Counted from the stretch's first letter, positions 53,910 through 62,648 are shown. The stretch: DNA of 64,000 nucleotides from Rhizobiaceae bacterium (GCA_028279875.1 JANQMU010000106.1:1-64000), one strand, 5' to 3'. Made by a program: numbers and translations. Notes: generated from the letters alone by a model not told the origin.

Positions 53910-54854
53910 ATGTTTGATCCAGCCGACTTTCCCAAACCCGCGCTCATTTCAGTCAACGGCGTGGAACTCGAGGTTTTTGAAGCGGGCCAGCAAAATGCTG
54001 GAAAACCTGTCGTTCTCTGTCACGGCTGGCCGGAGCACGCCTTTTCCTGGCGCTATCAGATCCCCGCGCTTGCCGCAGCGGGCTACCATGTCATCGCCCC
54101 AAACCAGCGGGGGTATGGCAACTCATCGCGTCCAGGCGAGGTCACAGACTATGACATCGAGCACTTGTCGGGCGATCTCACGGCACTTCTCGATCACTAC
54201 GGGTACGAGGATGCCACTTTCATCGGTCATGATTGGGGGGCAATGGTCGTTTGGGCGCTCACCTTATTGCATCCAGACCGCGTCCATAGGGTGATAAATC
54301 TGAGCTTGCCCTACCAGGAGCGCGGGGAAAAACCCTGGATCGAGTTCATGGAAGAAAACCTTGGCGGCGACTATTATTTTGTCCATTTCAATCGACGGCC
54401 AGGCGTCGCGGATGCCGTATTGGAAGAGAACACGTTCCGGTTCCTTCGCAACCTCTACCGGAAAAACGAACCACCGGGAGAGCCGGAGCCGGGCATGGCG
54501 ATGATCAATCTTGCCAGAGCCGAAACACCGCTCGGCGATCCCCTGATGAGTGACAGCGAACTGGCCGTTTTCGTCTCCGCCTTCGAAACATCGGGGTTCA
54601 CGGGCAGCATTAACTGGTACAGGAACCTTGATCGCAACTGGCACCTATTGGCGGATGTGGACCCCGTCATCCAGCAGCCCGCACTCATGATCCATGGCGA
54701 CAAGGACCTGATCCCGAAATCCGAAAATCTGGCGGAATTCGTGCCCAATGTGGAAGTGGTCAATCTGGATTGCGGTCACTGGATCCAGCAGGAAAAGCCG
54801 GACGAAACAACCCGGGCGATTTTGAAATGGCTGGAACAGAAGGCCGCCGCCTAG
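53910..54854 (+). CDS. alpha/beta-hydrolase, soluble epoxide hydrolase-like
   Basis: The 314-aa enzyme has oxyanion motif HGWPEHAFSWR, nucleophile elbow GHDWGAMV with aspartate as in epoxide hydrolases and haloalkane dehalogenases, and a catalytic histidine in DCGHWIQQEKP. Cap-domain tyrosine candidates appear in the SINWYRN segment, which supports epoxide hydrolase. It is divergent from the WYL regulator gene and is its likely target. The dispersed repeat A2 starts 15 bp after the stop. Confidence 0.9.
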   Translation: MFDPADFPKPALISVNGVELEVFEAGQQNAGKPVVLCHGWPEHAFSWRYQIPALAAAGYHVIAPNQRGYGNSSRPGEVTDYDIEHLSGDLTALLDHYGYEDATFIGHDWGAMVVWALTLLHPDRVHRVINLSLPYQERGEKPWIEFMEENLGGDYYFVHFNRRPGVADAVLEENTFRFLRNLYRKNEPPGEPEPGMAMINLARAETPLGDPLMSDSELAVFVSAFETSGFTGSINWYRNLDRNWHLLADVDPVIQQPALMIHGDKDLIPKSENLAEFVPNVEVVNLDCGHWIQQEKPDETTRAILKWLEQKAAA

Positions 54855-54868
54855 CAAATTCACACTTA

Positions 54869-54919
54869 TCCGCAGTGTGTGCGTCCGTGCATTGCGCAGC
54901 GGAGGTCCGGACCGAGCCC
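54869..54919 (+). repeat. dispersed intergenic repeat, short form, copy A2
   Basis: The sequence TCCGCAGTGTGTGCGTCCGT, then GCATTGCGCAGCGG and GGTCCGGACCGAGCCC. It contains the perfect palindrome GGTCCGGACC. Its position between the hydrolase and C45-family genes, plus the surrounding 54855-55069, shows no other gene. Confidence 0.85.
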
Positions 54920-55069
54920 TCTGCGGACGTGCTCGCACCAATAACGGTGGTTCGTCTTGTGCCAGGCGCTGTTAGTGATATCACCTTGCACGAGATAGTA
55001 TGCCTCGCGTTGCTTGCTGCGCCGAATTGGCCATACAGAGCGAAGACGCCGAATTGCCGGAGCTGACTG

Positions 55070-56341
55070 ATGACAACTCAATGGGCCGTTGACGTAATCT
55101 CCTGCAAGGGCAGCTCCTACGAAATTGGCAAGCAAATGGCACAGGGTTTCCGGAAAACTCCGCGAGGAAGGGCTTTCAAACGTCGCAAAGAACGCCGCCC
55201 GTTTGCCTTCAGTCTCAAGAATGCAGAAGTCGCCCTGGGGACCTATGCGCCGAACATCTGGGAAGAACTTCACGGGCTCGCCGATGGGCTTGAGGTCACG
55301 CTTGAGCGCGCTGTTGCCGAGTTTTCTAATGGTCGTTTGCGCTATCCTGCGCGCGGTTGTTCTGCCGTGATGACTGGAGGATTGTACGGAAGAAACTACG
55401 ACTTCAACGTCAGGCAATATGACAAGATATTGGCTGCGATCAAACCAGATGGCATTAACGCGAGCGTCGGATTTTCCGACCGCTTCACCGGGCGTGATGA
55501 CGGCATGAATGAGCACGGACTTTGTGTTGGACTGCACTATGTCAATGACAAGAAGTGGCAGCCAGGACTGGTCTGCATCCTGATCGTTCGCATTGTTTTG
55601 GACCAATGCGCCACGACGCGCGAGGCGATTGAAATGCTGAGACGCGTACCACATGGTTTGAGCTTCAATTACTCCTTGATTGATGCCAGCGGCGATGCCG
55701 CTGTTGTCGAGGCGTCTCCGACCGCAATTGAAATACGGCGAGGCAGGCAACTTGCATGTACCAACCATTTCCAATCACCGGAACTTCAAGCCTACAATCG
55801 GCGAGTTCCTGGGTCACATCGGCGGCTTCCACCCTTGGAGAGCTGGGCCTGCGCGCAACCTGTTGAGGAGAGACTTTTCGGTCTGCTAAACAGCTCAAAG
55901 TCTCCTGTATTCGACCATGGTTACGCCAAAGGGTCTGGAACGCTGCACACGATCGTGTGCACGCCAGCTACAAAAGAAATGCTTGTCGGCGTCGGTGGGG
56001 ACGCTTCCCCGGTGCGCGTCAATGTAGCGGACTGGTCCGGGGGCGCGGCAATCCATGAGAGTAAACTTGAGGGGCAATTGGGAGGAACGCTCAAACCCTT
56101 CGATCCGAAGCGGCGGGTGCGAGAGACAAACACTGGCTCCAAAAACGTATTTACAGGAACCAATCTCGCAAATGCGAAGTTCAACAACGTCAACCTTGCT
56201 GGTGCCAGCTTCGATGACATCAATTTCGCAAATGCCGTAATCACCAACAACTGCAATTTTGACGGAATGGAGATTGCAGGCGTGAGCGTGGCAGAGCTAT
56301 TTGCTGCCTACAATCTTAATCGATCAAAGTCCAACTCGTAA
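55070..56341 (+). CDS. C45-type acyltransferase/amidohydrolase fused to pentapeptide repeats
   Basis: The N-terminal domain (about residues 1-340) resembles Ntn-hydrolases of the peptidase C45/acyl-CoA:6-aminopenicillanic-acid acyltransferase group. The nucleophilic cysteine is Cys97 in RGCSAVMTGG, followed by LYGRNYDFN, HGLCVGLHYVND and LACTNHFQSPE. Residues about 360-400 form pentapeptide repeats (ANAKFNNVNLAGASFDDINF), which is an unusual partner for this fold. Maturation normally exposes the cysteine as N-terminus; here a pro-segment of 96 residues would be cleaved, or Cys97 acts internally. Substrate unknown. Confidence 0.8.
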   Translation: MTTQWAVDVISCKGSSYEIGKQMAQGFRKTPRGRAFKRRKERRPFAFSLKNAEVALGTYAPNIWEELHGLADGLEVTLERAVAEFSNGRLRYPARGCSAVMTGGLYGRNYDFNVRQYDKILAAIKPDGINASVGFSDRFTGRDDGMNEHGLCVGLHYVNDKKWQPGLVCILIVRIVLDQCATTREAIEMLRRVPHGLSFNYSLIDASGDAAVVEASPTAIEIRRGRQLACTNHFQSPELQAYNRRVPGSHRRLPPLESWACAQPVEERLFGLLNSSKSPVFDHGYAKGSGTLHTIVCTPATKEMLVGVGGDASPVRVNVADWSGGAAIHESKLEGQLGGTLKPFDPKRRVRETNTGSKNVFTGTNLANAKFNNVNLAGASFDDINFANAVITNNCNFDGMEIAGVSVAELFAAYNLNRSKSNS

Positions 56342-56723
56342 GGACACTCGGTTTTAGCTCGGACGAACGACAGGTTAGCCTGCAGATCCGAACATGGCAT
56401 TGATACTGACGTGCATTGTCACAATGGCATATGTCCGGAGGGGGCAGGAGCGGACTCTTGCTGCATTGTTCGCAACGTCTGTTAGGTCCGCGATGTGTGA
56501 ATTGAAACTGGGCTTGATCTCGCATGTGCAGCGAATGTCCCTTTCGACGGATTGCAGAGCAGCATCCCAGGTAAGAGGTGAGCGGCTGGAAGGAGCCGTC
56601 ATTGACGATCAGGCGAGGCGGCAAAAGAGAAATTGCTGTGACGCAGGAATCGACCGGACAGAGCCCTTTTCGGACTTTGCGGGCGACGCGCTCCGACCCG
56701 ACCGTTGGCGGCGATGAAACCGA
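56342..56723. other. gene-free gap with repeat-like debris
   Basis: An open frame runs through 56394-56717, but its composition is like that of the dispersed repeats (short Cys/Arg/Ser-rich pieces) and it lacks a ribosome-binding site. I see no gene. Confidence 0.4.
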
Positions 56724-57116
56724 CTAAGACTTCCAGAACGTGTCGCTCTCTTCTGGCAGCGCTTCAACCATCCAAATCCTCTGAATCTGGCCGTTCGTGA
56801 TTGTCACCAGAAAGGCTGCATGGTTGTGCAGCTTTCGGCCTTTTCGCGTGGCCCTGACGTCGACCATGAAGAGCACTTGGTCTTGGGAAATCCTCACGAT
56901 CTGGGTGATCCGGACACGTGGCCGCACTGTGATAATGTCGAGTGCCGCGATGTTGGCCATGTAAGCCGCCCGTCCGTGAAGCTCGATGGCACTGGCATCG
57001 CGCTGGGTGACGGCGGCCACAACATTCTCGGCGAGACACGCTGCCATGTTTTCAAGATCGGCCGCGTCAAAGGCCTCAATAAAGCGACGAACGGTAGTCT
57101 CCAGGTCATTCTGCAT
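56724..57116 (-). CDS. SnoaL-like (NTF2-fold) protein
   Basis: The 130-aa protein reads MQNDLETTVRRFIEAFDAAD, then ENMAACLAENVVAAV, ELHGRAAYMANIAAL and HNHAAFLVTITNGQIQRIW. This is the cone-shaped NTF2/SnoaL-like fold of polyketide cyclases and ketosteroid isomerases. The frame is open 36 nt further upstream. No catalytic assignment can be made. Confidence 0.8.
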   Translation of the reverse strand: MQNDLETTVRRFIEAFDAADLENMAACLAENVVAAVTQRDASAIELHGRAAYMANIAALDIITVRPRVRITQIVRISQDQVLFMVDVRATRKGRKLHNHAAFLVTITNGQIQRIWMVEALPEESDTFWKS

Positions 57117-57228
57117 TCTCACACACCTCGCAACACTACCCGCTCTTCCCATAGATGAAAGCTAGCCTAGCATCGCGCCCCCGGCCGGTGAAGCAGTTGC
57201 GTCAGGCTTTGTGTGAAGGTCAGGAAAG

Positions 57229-57279
57229 TCCGCAATGTATGTGTTCGTGCGTTGCGCAGTGAAGGTCCGTACCGAGCCC
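57229..57279 (+). repeat. dispersed intergenic repeat, short form, copy A3
   Basis: The sequence TCCGCAATGTATGTGTTCGT, then GCGTTGCGCAGTGAAGG and TCCGTACCGAGCCC. The central palindrome has one mismatch here (GGTCCGTACC). Confidence 0.8.
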
Positions 57280-57337
57280 CAATTATGCCGATCTTCTGCA
57301 ATGCGGCGAGTGGCTTTTGCCGCCCGTGAAACCCGCG

Positions 57338-57754
57338 TTATCCGTCTCGTCCGGGTTCATTTGGATCGCTGGAGAACAGTGCGATCTTGTTGCCTTGGGG
57401 GTCGCGGAGGTAACCAACATAAAAATGGGGTCCATACGAGGCACGGAAGCCCGGCCGGCCCTCGTCAAAGCCGCCTGCGGCAAGCGCGGCGGCGTGAAGG
57501 TCGCGAACCTGCTTTTGACTGCCTGCCTCAAATGCGATCATGGTGCCGTTCCCGGACGAGGCGGGACGTCCATCGAAGGGTGATTTGACGTAGAATTCCG
57601 GCAGAGTGGGAGACTGGCCCGCTTGTACGGGCAGCGCGTAACTCAAGTCCCCATGAACCTCGTCCAGCTCGTAGCCGAGGGCTGGCAGGAACGCAGAGTA
57701 AAAACGTTTCGCGAGAGCGATGTCGTCAACACCAACGGTGACGTAGGCAATCAT
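57338..57754 (-). CDS. VOC-family (lactoylglutathione-lyase-like) protein
   Basis: The 138-aa protein is of the same subtype as 39901-40290: MIAYVTVGVDDIALAKRFYS at the start, PSFDGRPASSGNGTM-type middle, and SYGPHFYVGYLRDPQGNKIA at the end. Flanked by repeat copies A3 and A4, it is a single-gene unit. Substrate unknown. Confidence 0.87.
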   Translation of the reverse strand: MIAYVTVGVDDIALAKRFYSAFLPALGYELDEVHGDLSYALPVQAGQSPTLPEFYVKSPFDGRPASSGNGTMIAFEAGSQKQVRDLHAAALAAGGFDEGRPGFRASYGPHFYVGYLRDPQGNKIALFSSDPNEPGRDG

Positions 57755-57895
57755 GCTTCGCGTTTCTTTCCGGAAGTTTGATTATTCCGACGAGATTACC
57801 GCATTTTTATGGGCCAACACAATTCGGCTCAATAAACGGCCCTTGTTGATCCTCACAAGCCGACATCGTTGCAATTGCAGCGAAAGCTCACTTCG

Positions 57896-57948
57896 TCCGC
57901 GCATTCTGTGCGTTCGTGCATTGCGCAGCGAAGGTCCGGACCGAGCCC
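57896..57948 (+). repeat. dispersed intergenic repeat, short form, copy A4
   Basis: The sequence TCCGCGCATTCTGTGCGTTC, then GTGCATTGCGCAGCGAA and GGTCCGGACCGAGCCC. It carries the perfect GGTCCGGACC palindrome. Confidence 0.85.
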
Positions 57949-58135
57949 ATATTTGCCGGATTTTGCAGATGGTACGAAAGTCTGCTTTCGCGGAGGTGGC
58001 CAAAACCTGACAAAATAAAGCTGAGTTTTGCTGGGGGACTGTGACGCAAGATTTTTCAAAGATCTATTTTGATGCGTACGTTGTGTCAAAAATGACCGCT
58101 CTTGCAGCATCACCGGTCGGACTGGCGCACCGATG

Positions 58136-58155
58136 CACGTATACTCACGTATACT
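58136..58155 (+). promoter_or_regulatory. tandem 10-bp repeat upstream of the 58193 gene
   Basis: CACGTATACT is repeated twice head to tail, about 38 bp before the GTG start. Each unit contains the palindrome GTATAC and a TATACT -10-like hexamer. It is a probable operator/promoter. Confidence 0.5.
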
Positions 58156-58192
58156 AAAGTCACTTCGAATATAAGTATCTAAAGGAGCTGTA

Positions 58193-59338
58193 GTGAAACT
58201 CATATTTTCTTCATTCGGTATTGGAAACAAACGAACAACCCAGCTGAGTCCCACCTTTTTTGACAGGATGCCACCTGCGGTATTTTCAGCCAAACGTCAG
58301 CAATTTCAACCTGACTTCTCTGCCCTCCTGCTTGCTGAGAAAATAGTCATTGATGGAGAAACACTTTCCAGTCTTGAACGTCATGACAGGGTGGTCTTCT
58401 CAGATTACGGCCAAGTTCTGCGACGTTTGGATAGGGAGGGTTTCCTTCAGATTGAAGACTATTCCGGCATCTTGGCTGCAAAAGGAGAGCAACTTGACCG
58501 TGCACTAAAGGAAGACCTTACACACAGTGAAAGCTATCGGGATATTGCGGCTGAATCGATATCAGCGTGGCAAGAGACCTTTTATACATTCAAAAAGGGA
58601 CTTCCTGAAGAGCTTGTCAACAATCCATCTGTTGAAGTTCGGGCCAGATTAAACGAAGTCAGCCACTGGCGACATGTCCATGCAAATTCGCTTGCTAAGC
58701 ACGTTTCGCTGCGCCGTGCTTGTGAACTTACAGCAAAGGACAGAGTTCGAGACAACCATATGCACATCGTCAACCCTTACGATGCAGAGTTGTTTGAAGA
58801 ATTGCTCAGCCCCTACCTCGAATACACAAATGCCAACATCATGTTGTCTGAACAATTGGGGGCAGGTGTCTTTGACTGGTCCGATATCATGCCATTTTAT
58901 CGAAGCAAGTTTGATCGCATCGACGAAGATCATGCAAAGGACAGCACCAAACCAGATATCTTGAAGCAGCTGTTCACAATTACATTCCCCGAGATTGATG
59001 AATGGCCAATCGACACTGTCCTCAAGATGCTGACGGACAAACGGATCACCAACTTGCGCGAGACCATTGCGTCTGTCGTTGAAAAGGGTGAAGAAATTGA
59101 CAGCGACTATGTAGTGCGCATGTTGAGAGATGTGATCTCCATTGAGCAAAGTATTGCCAGTACCTCCAAGATCATCTCTTATGTGACGACTCCGCTGGGC
59201 TTTATTCCTTTTTTTGGTGCCGCTGTCCAAAAAGGTGCGGAAGAAATCGGATCTGCCATAACGCGCAAAAAGAAAACAAAACACCATTCTTGGTTTTTTA
59301 TGGCTTCTGGACACTCTAAGAGCCTATCTGGTGACTGA
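58193..59338 (+). CDS. hypothetical 381-aa protein, no recognised family
   Basis: The GTG start follows an AAAGGAG site at normal spacing. The protein is largely helical and acidic/basic mixed, with an FSDYGQVLRRLDREGFLQ block near residue 68. A hydrophobic C-terminal segment (YVTTPLGFIPFFGAAVQKGA, about residues 335-354) precedes a basic tail with KKKTKHH. No signal peptide is seen. The base composition is clearly more AT-rich than its neighbours, suggesting separate origin. It is bounded by repeat copies A4 and A5. A membrane-targeted effector is possible, but nothing in sequence proves it. Confidence 0.75.
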   Translation: MKLIFSSFGIGNKRTTQLSPTFFDRMPPAVFSAKRQQFQPDFSALLLAEKIVIDGETLSSLERHDRVVFSDYGQVLRRLDREGFLQIEDYSGILAAKGEQLDRALKEDLTHSESYRDIAAESISAWQETFYTFKKGLPEELVNNPSVEVRARLNEVSHWRHVHANSLAKHVSLRRACELTAKDRVRDNHMHIVNPYDAELFEELLSPYLEYTNANIMLSEQLGAGVFDWSDIMPFYRSKFDRIDEDHAKDSTKPDILKQLFTITFPEIDEWPIDTVLKMLTDKRITNLRETIASVVEKGEEIDSDYVVRMLRDVISIEQSIASTSKIISYVTTPLGFIPFFGAAVQKGAEEIGSAITRKKKTKHHSWFFMASGHSKSLSGD

Positions 59339-59501
59339 CCAAAAAGAGACCATTTGCGGAAGAGGAGTAGACGTTCAACGAGGCCGCTCCAGTGCAGCGA
59401 CGTACATCATTGCTATGCTGTTTGTCACAGACGGTGGCCAACCGTATTTGCGCCTTCGTCTGAAAGTCGACATTGGTGATTTCGCAGCGGACGGCAGCTC
59501 C

Positions 59502-59553
59502 GGCCGCATTGTGTGCGTTCGTGCATTGCACAGCGAAGGTCCGGACCGAGCCC
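59502..59553 (+). repeat. dispersed intergenic repeat, short form, copy A5
   Basis: The sequence GGCCGCATTGTGTGCGTTCG, then TGCATTGCACAGCGAAGG and TCCGGACCGAGCCC. The flank of about 50 bp on each side also weakly resembles copies A3 and A4. The rest of 59339-59729 holds no gene. Confidence 0.85.
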
Positions 59554-59729
59554 ATCTTTCCATGTTGCGCATTGCAGCTAGAGTCTGCTTTTGCCGACGT
59601 CCGGACACTTGCTTACGCCGTGATCGAGCACTTGCAGCGAAGCTCGACCTGCGCGCAATAGCTGACAATGCGGGGTCGTAGACGCGGTCCATGTGGGTCG
59701 AGAGCTATTCGTGAAAAGGAGAATGGGAG

Positions 59730-60506
59730 TTGGATATGCATCCAGGCTTTCATGAGATCGAAAACGACCTTCTGGACTGCAAAGCGATCGATGCGGTTTG
59801 GACGTTTCACAGTTCCAGGACAAGTTGCCATCACATCGTGCCGGATGGGCGCACCGACCTGATCTTGAGCTTTGATGTCGGCTCCACAGGGGCGGTCAGA
59901 AGTGTTAGACCAATCATTGCGCCGCCGTTTATGATTGCGCATTCCGTCTTTTCGCGTGCGCATCAAGGCTATGTTGGTATCAGATTCAAATCGGGGGCTG
60001 GTGGAGCGTTCTTAAACACGTCTTTGCGTTCAATGGTGGGCGGATTGTTTGAAGGGCAAGCCGCACTAAGCTGTGCACCAGGGTTGCGCGACCTGCAATC
60101 GGAATACCGGAATGTCCAATGCCTATTAGACTTTCTCAACCAAAATTTTGCCAGTTGGACAGATGGCATCATATCCTCAGACGTTGCAGAGACGCTTACA
60201 TTCATTGATCAAAACATCGGTGACTCGCGCATAGGCGACTTAGCTCAAGAACTGGGCACGCCGGTGCGTACACTCAATCGTCGTTTCACCCACAGCGTGG
60301 GCCTGTCCCCGAAGCAATATGCGCAAATCGTGCGCCTTCGGCGGGCCATTCAGATGCTTGCCAAGGATGGGGCCGTCTCCGCCAATGTGGCGGCAGACTG
60401 CCAGTTTTCCGATCAGGCTCATATGTCCCGAGAGATGAGGCGATTCATGGGTCAAACCCCGCGGCAACTGAAAGATCTGGCACAAGAAGGCAGTCTTTTG
60501 AGTTGA
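59730..60506 (+). CDS. AraC-family transcriptional regulator
   Basis: The 258-aa regulator has an N-terminal sensor region of the DUF6597 type (AVWTFHSSRTSCHHIVPDGR, then TDLILSFDVG) and a C-terminal AraC HTH pair: SRIGDLAQELGTPVRTLNRR and FSDQAHMSREMRRFMGQTPR. The next gene, a methyltransferase, begins 92 bp downstream on the same strand and is a candidate partner. Confidence 0.9.
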   Translation: MDMHPGFHEIENDLLDCKAIDAVWTFHSSRTSCHHIVPDGRTDLILSFDVGSTGAVRSVRPIIAPPFMIAHSVFSRAHQGYVGIRFKSGAGGAFLNTSLRSMVGGLFEGQAALSCAPGLRDLQSEYRNVQCLLDFLNQNFASWTDGIISSDVAETLTFIDQNIGDSRIGDLAQELGTPVRTLNRRFTHSVGLSPKQYAQIVRLRRAIQMLAKDGAVSANVAADCQFSDQAHMSREMRRFMGQTPRQLKDLAQEGSLLS

Positions 60507-60597
60507 CCGATTTGTTCAAGACGGATGCATCCGTCGGGGGCTAACTATCTGTGCATTTAGGCATGCAATGCATGCTTCCGGAAAGGTAACCGCAAAG

Positions 60598-61437
60598 ATG
60601 AAACCCCTGTTCGAAGAATTGTCCAACATCCATCAAAAGCCAGAATTGTTTTCCGCCTACACAGCGGAAACCCTATGGACTGAACCGCACTTGGCGCAGC
60701 AAATGCTGCAAACGCATTTGGATCAAAATACGCCACTGGCATCGCGCACGCTTCCAGTGATCGACCAGACCGTCGAGTGGCTGGATGACCGGTTCAGCCT
60801 GAACGGCAAAAGGGTCTGTGATTTGGGCTGTGGCCCTGGCCTTTATGCAGAGCGATACGCGCAATGCGGCGCAATAGTTGAAGGCCTCGATTTTTCAGCC
60901 AATTCCATTGCGTACGCGATCGAAAACGCTACTGCCGATCGCGGTTCGTTGTCGTTTCGACAGGCGAATTACCTCACCGATGAGGTCCCAGCAGAGCAAG
61001 ATCTGGTGACACTGATCTACTGCGATTTTTGCCCCCTTTCACCGGTTCAGCGCAGTACCTTGCTGGAAAAAGTGCGGCGCTCGCTTGCTCCAGACGGCGC
61101 GTTTGTCTTCGACGTGCACTCCACAAAGGCTCTTCAGGAGATTTCGGAAGGAACCGTTCTTGCCCGCAACCCGATGAATGGCTTCTGGTCTGCCAATGAT
61201 TGTTACGTCTTCCAGAGCACATGGATCTACGCACCCGACGCCGTTTCGCTCGATCTGTTCACGATCATCGAGCAAGGTAAGACCTGGCGCGTTTACAACT
61301 GGTTGCAACACTTCTCGCCAGAGAGCATCGAGGCGGATTTGCATGCGGGTGGCTTTACGGTTGAAAGCATAGGCGGCGGATTCGGAGCAAGCGACGAAAC
61401 TGCCGGCACTTTTTCGGTCGTTGCAAGGCCATCGTAA
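60598..61437 (+). CDS. class I SAM-dependent methyltransferase
   Basis: The 279-aa protein carries the SAM motif VCDLGCGPGLYAERYAQ (about residues 74-90), acidic loop VEGLDFSANSIAYA, and post-motif IYCDFCPLSPVQR. MKPLFEELSNIHQKP is taken as the start; the frame is open for 30 nt more upstream. Substrate unknown. It is flanked on the right by repeat copy A6. Confidence 0.88.
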   Translation: MKPLFEELSNIHQKPELFSAYTAETLWTEPHLAQQMLQTHLDQNTPLASRTLPVIDQTVEWLDDRFSLNGKRVCDLGCGPGLYAERYAQCGAIVEGLDFSANSIAYAIENATADRGSLSFRQANYLTDEVPAEQDLVTLIYCDFCPLSPVQRSTLLEKVRRSLAPDGAFVFDVHSTKALQEISEGTVLARNPMNGFWSANDCYVFQSTWIYAPDAVSLDLFTIIEQGKTWRVYNWLQHFSPESIEADLHAGGFTVESIGGGFGASDETAGTFSVVARPS

Positions 61438-61513
61438 ACGCTGGGTCAGTTAGAAGAGGCACACGATATCAACAAAACGGACTTTGGACCGCGTGCGGCG
61501 AATGGAAGGTTTG

Positions 61514-61563
61514 TCCGCAGGGTGTGCGTTCGTGCGTTGCGCAGCGAATGCCTGGACCGAGCC
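61514..61563 (+). repeat. dispersed intergenic repeat, short form, copy A6
   Basis: The sequence TCCGCAGGGTGTGCGTTCGT, then GCGTTGCGCAGCGAATGC and CTGGACCGAGCC. It is the most rightward clear copy; a vague remnant may exist near 62660. Confidence 0.75.
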
Positions 61564-61631
61564 GTCTTTTCCGTAACTCCGCACCGCAGCGAATGCCATC
61601 TCTCGGAAATTCATTGATATTAGTCAAGAAT

Positions 61632-61653
61632 CATATTAGTAATAACTAATATG
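61632..61653. promoter_or_regulatory. ArsR-type operator
   Basis: CATATTAGT (61632-61640), AATA, ACTAATATG (61645-61653) form a perfect 9-bp inverted repeat. It is AT-rich, as are known ArsR operators. A half-site ATATTAGT lies just upstream near 61618. It overlaps the ATG at 61651, which argues for the ATG at 61678 as start. Confidence 0.7.
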
Positions 61654-61677
61654 ATTGAGTCTAGCGAGGACAAGGAA

Positions 61678-62316
61678 ATGGAAACGATCGAAGTTCTTGG
61701 AGCGTCCTTTCGGGAGGTTGTCAGCGGTGAACGCGACGGAGCCCGGACCTACATCGTGCGTGCAAGTCGCCACTACCCGACGACCCCGGCAGATTTGTGG
61801 AGTGCTTTGACGGACAAGGAGCGCGTGCAGCGCTGGTTCGCGAAGGTTACTGGCGATTTCAAACAAGGCGGGCGCTTCTCAATAGAAGGAAATGCGGACG
61901 GTGACATTGTCGTCTGCGAACCACCCGGACAATTGGCCCTTACTTGGGAGTTCGGGGGAAATACCAGTTGGGTCAATGTCACGATCCAGCAGTCAGACGA
62001 AGGCGCGCTTTTGACGCTCGAACATGAGCATCCGACAGACCCAAAAAGCCAGGCACATTGGGATCAGTATGGCCCCGGTGCGACCGGTGTAGGGTGGGAG
62101 TTGGCTATGTTGGGGCTACAAATGCACCTGTCTGGCGAAGGGACATCGACCATCGAGGCCGGAGAAGCCTGGTCCGTGAGCGCGACAGGCAAGGCCACAT
62201 TGCGTGGATGGGCCGAAGCATGGGGCAAGGCCCACACAGAGGCCGGAACTGACGCGCAGATCGCTAAAGAAACCGCAAAACGCACCGCTGCGTTCTACAC
62301 TGGCGAGGAACAATGA
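61678..62316 (+). CDS. SRPBCC (AHSA1-like) protein
   Basis: The 212-aa protein has the Aha1/START-like fold: VRASRHYPTTPADLWSALTD, RVQRWFAKVTGDFKQGGRFS, and LTWEFGGNTSWVNVTIQQ. These are often annotated as toxin or stress-related SRPBCC/ATPase homologues. It overlaps the ArsR gene by 4 bp (ATGA), a widespread pairing. Start METIEVLGASFREV follows GAGG and is supported by the upstream operator. Confidence 0.88.
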   Translation: METIEVLGASFREVVSGERDGARTYIVRASRHYPTTPADLWSALTDKERVQRWFAKVTGDFKQGGRFSIEGNADGDIVVCEPPGQLALTWEFGGNTSWVNVTIQQSDEGALLTLEHEHPTDPKSQAHWDQYGPGATGVGWELAMLGLQMHLSGEGTSTIEAGEAWSVSATGKATLRGWAEAWGKAHTEAGTDAQIAKETAKRTAAFYTGEEQ

Positions 62317-62648
62317 ACGCCTTTGATGTGCTGTCCGATCCCGTGCGCCGGAGAACCCTGGAGCTGATCTCACAGAAGGAACATGCGTCAGGTGAAATCG
62401 TTGAAGTCGTTGAGGCCGAGTTCGGCATTTCTCAATCCGCAGTCTCGCAGCATCTTCGCATTTTGCGCGACAACGGCTTTGCCAAAGTGCGCAAAGACGG
62501 TGCAAAACGCTGTTACGAAATTGATCCTTCCGGATTTGCCGACGTACATGATTGGCTGGATCGACTCCAGCACTTTTGGGCTCGCAAAATGGATGCTCTG
62601 GCAACAGAGATAGAAAGCGGCAAGCGATCCGACAAAGCACTTAACTGA
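62313..62648 (+). CDS. ArsR-family regulator
   Basis: The 111-aa winged-helix protein has the start MNAFDVLSDPVRRRTLELI and recognition helix in ISQSAVSQHLRILRDNGFAKV. No metal-site cysteine pair such as ELCVCDL is visible, so it probably responds to another signal. It is co-transcribed with the SRPBCC gene and likely represses it through the operator at 61632-61653. Confidence 0.93.
   Translation: MNAFDVLSDPVRRRTLELISQKEHASGEIVEVVEAEFGISQSAVSQHLRILRDNGFAKVRKDGAKRCYEIDPSGFADVHDWLDRLQHFWARKMDALATEIESGKRSDKALN

Noticed and set aside
56394..56717. 107-aa open frame as a gene
   Set aside because: Composition resembles the dispersed-repeat debris, with no ribosome-binding site or motif.
40451..61563. 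Dispersed repeats as integron attC sites
   Set aside because: No intI gene and no attC core pair (RYYYAAC / GTTRRRY) found; the genes between copies face both directions.
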